A stretch of DNA of 64,000 nt from positions 15,720,501 to 15,784,500 of the forward strand of contig OY821775.1 in NCBI GenBank assembly GCA_963682175.1, in the 5' to 3' direction. A model generated the notes under the pieces. That model was not told where the DNA came from. It worked only from the letters and a program-made list of their open reading frames with translations, and did no database searches. The DNA comes from Triglochin maritima (lineage: Eukaryota > Streptophyta > Magnoliopsida > Alismatales > Juncaginaceae). Positions 58,301 to 64,000 of the stretch are shown piece after piece. Every line of letters begins with the position of its first letter. Within the stretch, counting starts at the first letter, position 1. Position numbers and translations under genes: made by a program.

Positions 58301-59497
58301 CCTTCCTCCACCCTAGCCACGTCAAACCTCTGCCCCACCCGGCCCTACCTTTCGCCTCCAGAGGTCAACCACCGTCAGAAATCAACCACACCAGATGGCT
58401 GTCCAGGAGCTACCCCCAAGAGCGTGGTGGAATGCCTTACCCGACCATGCACACACCAGTCGTGCAAGGCCCCAAGCAGGAGTTGTCCGCCTCCTCCCCC
58501 ATTGGAGTGTCATGGCCACCCTCTATTGTCCTTTGTTCAACCATCTATTGTCCTCGAGTCGTTAGTTATCTCGCTCACCCGATCGTCCGCGCCTACGCTA
58601 GGTCCAAACATGAAATTCTATCTAACCGACATGCATGAGTAAGTGATGACAAAGCGAGATCAATATATAAATAAGCATAAGGTCAAGGTCTTACAACAGT
58701 GGTGTGATCGAGCCTCTATAAAATCATCGGAGTCGACTTTTGGTTTGCAATTTTTTCTGTATTATTTTAATTGTGCATTATTTAACTAAATTACCATATA
58801 ATATTTTCACCCCTCTAGATAGTGATTGATCTAACTTACAACTTTTAATAGGTTGCATTACCTTTTTGATACAACAAATCAGCATTGCATATTGTTGCGA
58901 ATCCAGTCTACCACGAAAGAACTAAACATATCAAAATGGACCGTCATCTCATTTTAGAGAAGATCACTAAAGATATTATTCAAACTAGTTTTGTGTGCAG
59001 AAATATCAGATTTGAGACTTATTCACAAAAGTCTGCCCTCAATTTCCCCAGCTACTCATCAAGTTGGGAGTGCATAGTATCCACTCTCCACCTTGAAGGG
59101 GCCCCGTAGGAAATTATTCGTTTGCTTCATGCATGTATGTACTCATAGAATCATGTACAGGTATTATCCCACATCGGACCCAATAGAGAAAATCCCAACC
59201 CATCTAACAATATAAAGATGGGCCCTCTTCGTGTATTAACTGAACCAAATTTTCCTTTAATAAAAACTAACAAAACCCAACAATATCTTCTTTCTTCCAA
59301 ATCACATACACCCCCTTCTCCTTCCTTCGGCAATTCCACCATCCCATCGCCATTCAAGATTCAGATCACTCCACTCCTACGCAAAGGAAGATTCTTACAT
59401 CACGTGAGGGTCATAACATAGGTACAGGCAAAATCTTTGTTTTTGTACGAAATCCCATGCAACCTTGACTTATCAAATGTCATTTGATGAGTTGGAT
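58301..59497. other. Intergenic and repeat debris
   Basis: 58690-58830 resembles the 3' part of the decayed LTR at 27000-27170 (CCTCTATAAAATCATCGG, TTTTGGTTTGCAATTTTTTC, CACCCCTCTAGA). 59160-59230 has a promoter-like TCCCACATCGGACCC...AATATAAAGATGGGCC block of the kind found in short plant LTR elements. No gene was recognised. Confidence 0.4.
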
Positions 59498-59726
59498 TAG
59501 GGGAGAGCAACTTCCGGTCCGGTTCGGTCCGGGTTCAGTCCGGATCGAAACCAACCGGTCCGGGTTTCGGTCCGACCCACCGGAGCGATTCGGGTTTCGG
59601 TCCGGTCCGGTCCGGTTCCGGACCAAAACCCAAAAATCCCCACAAAAGTTCGGTCCGGGTTCGATCCAGACCCCGGAGAGAATCCGGGTCTGGTCCGGTC
59701 CGGGTCCGGACCGATGCTCACCCCTA
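59498..59726. mobile_element. hAT-type MITE, 229 bp
   Basis: The terminal repeats are TAGGGGAGAGCA and TGCTCACCCCTA (11 of 12 bases paired). Perfect 8-bp target duplications AGTTGGAT lie at 59490-59497 and 59727-59734. The interior consists almost entirely of GGTCCGGTTCGG / CCGGACC-type words and is strikingly GC- and CpG-rich compared with its flanks. Confidence 0.92.
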
Positions 59727-59744
59727 AGTTGGATCATTTAATTA

Positions 59745-59817
59745 AGCTTTTAATTTTACTTACATAATCAACAGAGAAAGGGTTATGCATGTTCATGGTT
59801 CTCTAATAACTCAAACC
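59745..59817. repeat. 70-bp dispersed repeat shared with 9045-9115
   Basis: Its reverse complement matches 9045-9115, including GAGAACCATGAACATGCATA and CCCTTTCTCT. It links this region to repeat R. Confidence 0.75.
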
Positions 59818-59826
59818 ATCTAAACG

Positions 59827-59960
59827 CACTACAACAAAATAGGCCTTTGCCGAATGACAAATCTGTCGGCAATAGTACCTAACTCCGTCGTCAATGAGTA
59901 TTGTCGACAGAATTAATCTGCCGACATTACGGGTGTCGGGAAAAGTAATGCCCGACATTA
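59827..59960 (+). mobile_element. One end of a CACTA element
   Basis: It starts CACTACAACAAAATAGGCC, the common plant CACTA terminus. Inverted TGCCGA / TCGGCA and CTGCCGACATT / TGTCGGGAAAAG words follow, as in subterminal regions. I could not find the opposite terminus downstream. Confidence 0.55.
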
Positions 59961-60193
59961 GAGGTCATCAGCCATGTATAGAACCACAATCACCTAAATG
60001 GATCCCTCACGAGCGAACTAAGATCACTGAAATGAAACATTGTCTCACACAACATAACTGATTTAAAAGGTCATTTATTATTTTGTATGATTTAAGGATA
60101 TTACTATCTGAGACACAAATCTTTTGTAGGTTGTTCAAGGGCAGCACATAGGTTTTAGTCAACATTTGAAAATTATTATTCCAAAGTTGGGCT

Positions 60194-60319
60194 CTAACCA
60201 AGCAACAATGATGTAGGAAGAGTCCAACCTTCAAGTGGAGGGTTTCTGGAATTGCAGGCTAACCAATGAGCCACAATGGTAGTATCAAGTGGTGCCTTGG
60301 GTAGAGGTGCATCAATTAC
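60194..60319 (-). CDS. Possible terminal exon of an unrecognised gene
   Basis: A minus-strand acceptor (TGTCTTCAG) precedes 42 codons that read like conserved protein (DAPLPKAPLDTTIVAHWLAC, then a Pro/Leu/Glu/Gly/Trp segment) and end in TAG at 60196-60194. I do not recognise the family and found no upstream exon. It may be a gene fragment. Confidence 0.3.
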   Translation of the reverse strand, partial: VIDAPLPKAPLDTTIVAHWLACNSRNPPLEGWTLPTSLLLG

Positions 60320-62400
60320 CTGAAGACAGAAAAGAACATTGTAGTAAATAACTCATTATAAATACAGTACATGAGCAAAATCAATATATTTTTGCAGACA
60401 ATGGAACTAAAGAACGATTTTTAAGACAAAACCCAAGCAACAAAATGACAGGGCAACTATCAAAAATCATTAACACTGCTCCACGTCGGACTACACCCCC
60501 TTTTCCACGACATGTTCGCTCCCACATGTAGAAAACATTAACCATTGCATTGCATTACATCCCAAGCAAAAAATCATTTTGGGTGGTGAGTGAGGATCAT
60601 CAGTAGAACTCAGAAGCTGTTGCATGCAAGTTTTGTAGAAGAAAGTAGAGGAGAGGAGTTTAGTCTTGTTTCCCAAGCAAAAAACCCAACGATAGAAAGA
60701 AGGGTTGTTCTTCTCTTCCTCCGCTCCCCTCCTACCATTGGCATTAACTCCCCTCACGCCCTTCCCACTTCCACATCCTCATTTAACAAACCAAACCAAA
60801 CCACTCCATTCACATCAGGGAACCAGATAGAAATTTGAAATCATGAACACTTTCTAGAATTTTCCCAGGCAATGGAACTGAAGAACGATTTTTAAAACAA
60901 CCCACACAAAAATATGAAATCATGAACAATTTCTAGAAACCTTCTCATAAAAGCACCACTAAGCAATAAAGTGCAAAGAAAAATATCTACATGTGCCCCA
61001 AAATTCTTGAAACTACAAGAACAATTTAAGATGTTAGTTTTCAAATATAATTAGAAATCAGGAAGGAAACTTGTAGATTAAGAAGAAAAGCTATTCCCTT
61101 TTGATAATCATAAAGAAATACAATATCACATGACATATCTATTCTCCAAAATCCTAAAAGGAATGAACATAGCTTAAGATTCAAAGACCAAAAACAAATG
61201 TATTTTACTTACTCTCCATGAGAATTAAAGCCAATCTATATGTCATCTTCATATATAAAAATTACATATTTTTGTCTTATTGCAAGGGAACAAATAAATG
61301 GACCATCGAAAAACATTTCATATGTGTATTACAAATGCTAAAAAATAATGGAAAATCACTTACGAATCACGAAGACTTAAACTATGTCCACTCCAACGCA
61401 TTGTTGGATTGGCCGTCCCCATTGCAACAAGTATTGCCACAGCTAGAACACACAAAATCCTGAAACTTGAACAATTAAGTATTCTGCAGCAATACCATCT
61501 ACAACAATCAAATGTTCTAAAGCTAACGTAGAAACAGAAAGAGGGTAGCCAAGTAACCACATCTCTTCATTTCTTTTTTTTATTATAGGAATGTGCATTT
61601 GATACTTTTCTTGATTGTTATAGTTCACACATAGTCACTGCAACTTTGAACATCTTTGTTGTGAGAATCCCTTGAACATAATAAACAAGAGATACCACAT
61701 GGATAATAATGAAAAGCTGTGAAGGGGCAAATGGTAGAGACAAATTAAAGAATCAGCAAAGAAACAACTGCCATGTCAAATAGATTGTTGCAGTAATAGG
61801 TGCTGAAGCTCTAACTTGTAAGAAACACAAATTGGCATTAGACACTCAAAGTGATAAGACCCTAAGAACTAAATCAATAGTCGCATAACATCCATATAAT
61901 TTTGTTGCTGAAGAAGAGAGCATTGCCTGTCAAGGCCCCAATATTTATTTAATATATAGAGTAATAAACAAAAAAAAAAACCCGCACTAATGGATGAGTA
62001 CATACATCCAGGAAAAGGAAAGGAAGTACTAAAGACGTAATCAACAAATTTAGATAGTAAAACAACAGGATCATAAGTATAGGATCCACATTAGGTCAAA
62101 CCAAAATAATTTGTTTAGAAAAAAGTAGAACATCATGTCATGACTAAAGATGAATAATAAAAACTTATGTTTCCAAAGGTACTTTAATATTATGCTATAT
62201 AACCTATAAATGGATTGTTAAGTCTCTAACCTTGCTTAAGGACTAATCCTTGTTTAGAAGGTGCTTTGCATGGGAAGTTGGAGGAGATGAGGTGATGGGG
62301 GTGTAGTGTAGGGGTCGGGTACTGTAGATGTGGAGAGGTTACTGTTGGGTTTTGGGTTTCTTAAACCAAAACATGCTTTTCTTCTCCCTTGCTTGACCTT
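60320..62400. other. Unassigned stretch
   Basis: No convincing gene. The phrase GGAACTGAAGAACGATTTTTAA occurs twice (about 60402 and 60872), with AAATCATGAAC repeated at about 60838 and 60918, a small local duplication. The rest is AT-rich without recognisable features. Confidence 0.4.
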
Positions 62401-62629
62401 CACTCATCTCTCACCATTTCTTCCATCTCTTCCGGCGACCAGAGAACGTTGAGGTAGCTCCGGAGTGTGGAGGCGCGCATGGGGTTGCCGAGGCACGGAC
62501 ATGAGGCACGTGGGTGCGAAGGTTGTTGTCGGGCGTCGACGTTGAGCGAACTCCAGCGTGCTCCGTCTTCCTTTGAGGTATGTCGGTTCTTAATTTGATT
62601 TTGTTGCTCACCCACGTTGGGGTGATGTT

Positions 62630-63171
62630 GTGGTCGGTCGCGGGAGGTCGGAGACCTCGCCAGCGACGTGAACGCCGTAAAATCCTCAGCATGCGTGGGG
62701 TTGTTGTTGACCAACGGTCGATTGATTTTACTGTTTTGCCCAACTTTAACCAACACCGGTCGAACGGTGCCGTGTGGCGGTCGACTGGTTGCATGTGTGC
62801 TGGTGGGTTGGAGACTTTGTGTCGGATTTCGGTCGACCGTCCCGAGCTTTTGGTTCGACCGGAATTAAGTGTACTTGATTATTATGCATGTTGTTCGACT
62901 GATGTTGTTATATTGTTCGACCGTTATATGACGTAGACTATTAGGATGACCCTGGTAGTTTTCGGTCGACCGGGACCCTGAGTCGATTGACCGAATAGTC
63001 TTGTGTGGTTTTGACCAACTCCAGATTTTGACCTTGTATTTGGTCGACCGGTTTTAGATTGTTGTCCGACAATTTGGACTTAAGAGATATGCAGAAGAGT
63101 TCGACCATTGCAGATTTTCAGTCGACCAAACCTATTGGGAACGGTCGACCGGTTAGGCTTTTTCGGTTGAC
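62630..63171. promoter_or_regulatory. CGGTNNACCG dyad cluster near the right edge
   Basis: Exact copies lie at 62830, 62963 and 63142. Near copies lie at about 62716, 62758, 62778, 62853, 62921, 63042, 63119 and 63162. I cannot place it in an LTR because no boundaries or TATA box are visible here. Confidence 0.55.
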
Positions 63172-64000
63172 CGTTTGTGCGCAGAACTGAATTCCTGGTC
63201 CTTGTGTTGTGTCAACTCTGTCCACGGAAACCCATGTCCTCGCTTAGAGCGTGAGCTGGGAGGTGACGGTGGGTACGTTGCTCGTGCCTGCTCAGGGACC
63301 TCCGTGTGGAAGAGTGTGGACACTTGGGTTGCGCCACCTCCGTGATGGACAGTGGCGTGACGTGTTATTGCTTGACTCTCTGTAGAGTAGTAGACCTGAG
63401 GGATCGTGGATCCCAATGCACGTTGATGCATGGCTCGTGGAGCATGATGACCCTGCAGACTACAGTCTGGACCCGTCCGATGTTGTGTCGGACGTATGTT
63501 GTACCGCCGAGGTTTTTGCGGGCGATGATGGTGCTGACGGTGTTTTGGCTTGTGGTTGTGTCGTCCGATGTTGTGCCGGACGTATGTTGTACCGCTGATG
63601 TTGTGCCGGCGATGCCGCCGATGTTGTTCCGACGATGATCCTTGATTGGGCACCTATCTTGGGATGTTGATCGACCGGTCTACGACTCCATTGGGGTGGT
63701 GTCGACCACGTGGTTACTTTGTACGGAAGTGCGGATGCTCCTCACCGATCCCTTGGCTCAAGTAGTCGTATGTGGGGGTGCGTCACGTACTGTCCGTAAG
63801 ACCGTATGTGCCTACGGTAGGTTTCGTTGGGAGACTCGTTGTTGTTGCTGGACTGATGTCCTTGTTGACCCTTGAGGGTACTTGTGTTGTTGGACTGAGG
63901 TCTCGTTTACCCTTGGAGGGATTTGTTGCATTGCAGATGTTGATATGACATGCTACTAGTATGATAAGTTCATTTACCGTACTGTTGCATTCATATAGGC
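63172..64000. repeat. GC-richer unidentified repeat at the right edge
   Basis: It contains near-identical repeats of GTCCGATGTTGTGCCGGACG and ATGTTGTACCGC around 63477-63515 and 63564-63600, followed by further GATGTTGT/CCG words to about 63635, and later CTTGTTGACCCTTGAGGG / TCGTTTACCCTTGGAGGG at about 63860 and 63903. It is probably part of a larger retrotransposon LTR that continues beyond the window. No coding frame looks real. Confidence 0.4.

Noticed and set aside
63153..63653. A 166-codon minus-strand open frame (His/Arg-rich)
   Set aside because: It is composed of the local GC-rich repeat and is low-complexity. It is most likely a by-product of repeated CCGAC/TGTTG words.

Overview
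The window is plant nuclear DNA, most likely from a eudicot. It is AT-rich, its genes have introns with GT/AG borders, and it carries host gene families known from plants (a CCT-domain protein, a DUF1191 membrane protein, a PHIP1/nucleolin-like RRM protein). Most of the 64 kb is nested transposable elements. I cannot name the species from sequence alone.

Layout. 1-6601 is a gag-only SIRE-like Copia element on the plus strand, with its 5' LTR cut by the left edge. Inside that LTR sits a solo LTR (316-2354). The whole Copia element sits inside an older LTR of that same solo-LTR family (6602-7817). 7.8-15.8 kb is a mosaic: decayed DNA-transposon ends, three copies of a dispersed repeat (two with a very regular 81-nt hairpin), a two-exon secreted cysteine-rich peptide gene (10312-10791, minus), a dead hAT transposase, a dead Copia gag and a Tourist-like MITE with TTA target duplications. 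16348-18191 is a three-exon CCT gene. 19214-23123 is a long-terminal-inverted-repeat element split by a 3.3-kb hAT element (19529-22859) whose transposase is intact apart from one stop codon. 24.05-27.2 kb is a decayed LTR region interrupted by a CACTA-type element (24938-26095). 28253-31133 is a two-exon DUF1191 gene whose intron holds a foldback element built of 22-bp tandem units in opposing orientations. 31926-32400 is the 3' end of an RRM gene. 35768-42391 is a truncated Gypsy (Tat/Athila-like) element split by a second solo LTR (39244-41416). It is joined abruptly to a truncated minus-strand Copia copy, whose LTR is in turn split by a complete non-autonomous Gypsy element (43658-50879). 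52995-58300 is a complete minus-strand gag-only Copia copy with 5-bp target duplications. The right end holds LTR debris, a hAT MITE (59498-59726), a CACTA end and a GC-richer unidentified repeat.

The strongest unexplained signal is a 10-bp dyad, CGGT-NN-ACCG (most often CGGTCGACCG). By eye I count about 22 exact CGGTCGACCG copies and many one- or two-base variants. They cluster at roughly 17-24 bp spacing (or twice that) in the U3 part of several LTR copies from at least two LTR families, 100-550 bp upstream of a TATA box. This looks like a shared enhancer-type array carried by LTRs whose surrounding sequence differs. The function is inference. Gene models are hand-spliced and unconfirmed by transcripts.
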